Below, in pieces: positions 55,733 to 55,818 of a stretch of 55,818 nucleotides of DNA (the stretch's first letter is position 1; each line of letters begins with the position of its first letter). The position numbers and the translations under genes were made by a program. Source of the stretch: Mesoplasma grammopterae ATCC 49580 (GTDB taxonomy: Bacteria; Bacillota_I; Bacilli_A; Mycoplasmatales; Mycoplasmataceae). Where the stretch lies: positions 180,482 through 236,299 of the forward strand of contig NZ_KL370789.1 in the NCBI RefSeq assembly GCF_000701525.1, in the 5' to 3' direction. Under the pieces are notes generated by a model. That model saw only the letters and a program-made list of their open reading frames with translations, did not search any database and was not told the DNA's origin.

Positions 55733-55818
55733 AAACTGGCAGCGTTCTATTTTCTCACAATGCAATATCGTCGACGCTGTAGAGCTTAACTTCTGTGTTC
55801 GGTATGGGAACAGGTGTG
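55733..55818 (-). rRNA. rrf: 5S ribosomal RNA, 3' part
   Basis: On the minus strand, CCTGTTCCCATACCGAACAC followed by AGAAGTTAAGCTCT is the conserved 5S loop A-C region. The 3' end lies near 55733-55735 (GCTGCCAG), and the 5' end is beyond the window. The remainder of the rRNA operon would be to the right. Confidence 0.95.

Overview
The window comes from a wall-less bacterium of the class Mollicutes, most likely the Mesoplasma/Entomoplasma/Spiroplasma lineage. The DNA is strongly AT-rich. In almost every long gene UGA must be read as tryptophan (translation table 4), because the standard code breaks valS, ileS, pheT, aspS, hisS, comEC and others into pieces that rejoin in frame. Lipoproteins have Mollicutes-type lipoboxes, and the division cluster mraZ-rsmH-ftsA-ftsZ-sepF lacks any peptidoglycan gene. 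Placement below class level is inference; no 16S sequence is present. Gene ends given here use code 4.

Layout. Nearly everything is on the minus strand; only five genes are on the plus strand. From left to right: a partial lipoprotein gene behind a 16-A tract; an 837-residue acidic repeat protein; valS; an operon of three unknown proteins (two perhaps carrying PH-like domains) with engB and a cation P-type ATPase; a plus-strand orphan; an atypical SDR; rpsU; two membrane proteins; hisS-aspS; holA with an overlapping membrane protein; rpsT; comEC with an anchored companion; rdgB-trmL-nadD/yqeK-mtnN-rbfA; a choline-kinase-like gene facing a PAP2 phosphatase; an AEC carrier; ogt; pepP; rpmG; and a lipoprotein.

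Next is a five-tRNA cluster (transcribed Thr-Tyr-Gln-Lys-Leu), then acpS-folA-plsC with a PlsC that has a long Lys/Ala-rich N-terminal extension. A T-box-led operon follows: ileS-lspA-rluD-rhomboid-like-dCMP deaminase. After it come an alpha/beta hydrolase, the dcw remnant behind MraZ-type operator repeats, and a probable long operon running from a 1410-residue FtsX-like protein through an unknown gene, pheS, pheT and yceD/DUF177 to rpmF. The right edge enters the 3' end of a minus-strand rRNA operon (5S).

How the genes work together. Most of the window is core translation: five aminoacyl-tRNA synthetase systems, tRNAs, four ribosomal proteins and 5S, and ribosome assembly or modification factors. 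Cell division and membrane/lipoprotein biogenesis (lspA, plsC, acpS, PAP2, choline-kinase-like) make up much of the rest. Genes are packed with overlaps of 1-50 bp or gaps of a few bases, and operons end in simple hairpins, several of which include the stop codon. No gap between genes exceeds 300 bp; the longest (40855-41132) is the T-box leader. No CRISPR array, insertion sequence, prophage or restriction system was seen.

The most unusual points are the homopolymer in the first lipoprotein promoter, the in-frame 333-bp duplication in the acidic protein, the PlsC extension, a FtsA that has lost its nucleotide-binding signature, a rhomboid-like protein apparently without its catalytic site in a T-box operon, and a large FtsX protein with no ATPase partner in view.
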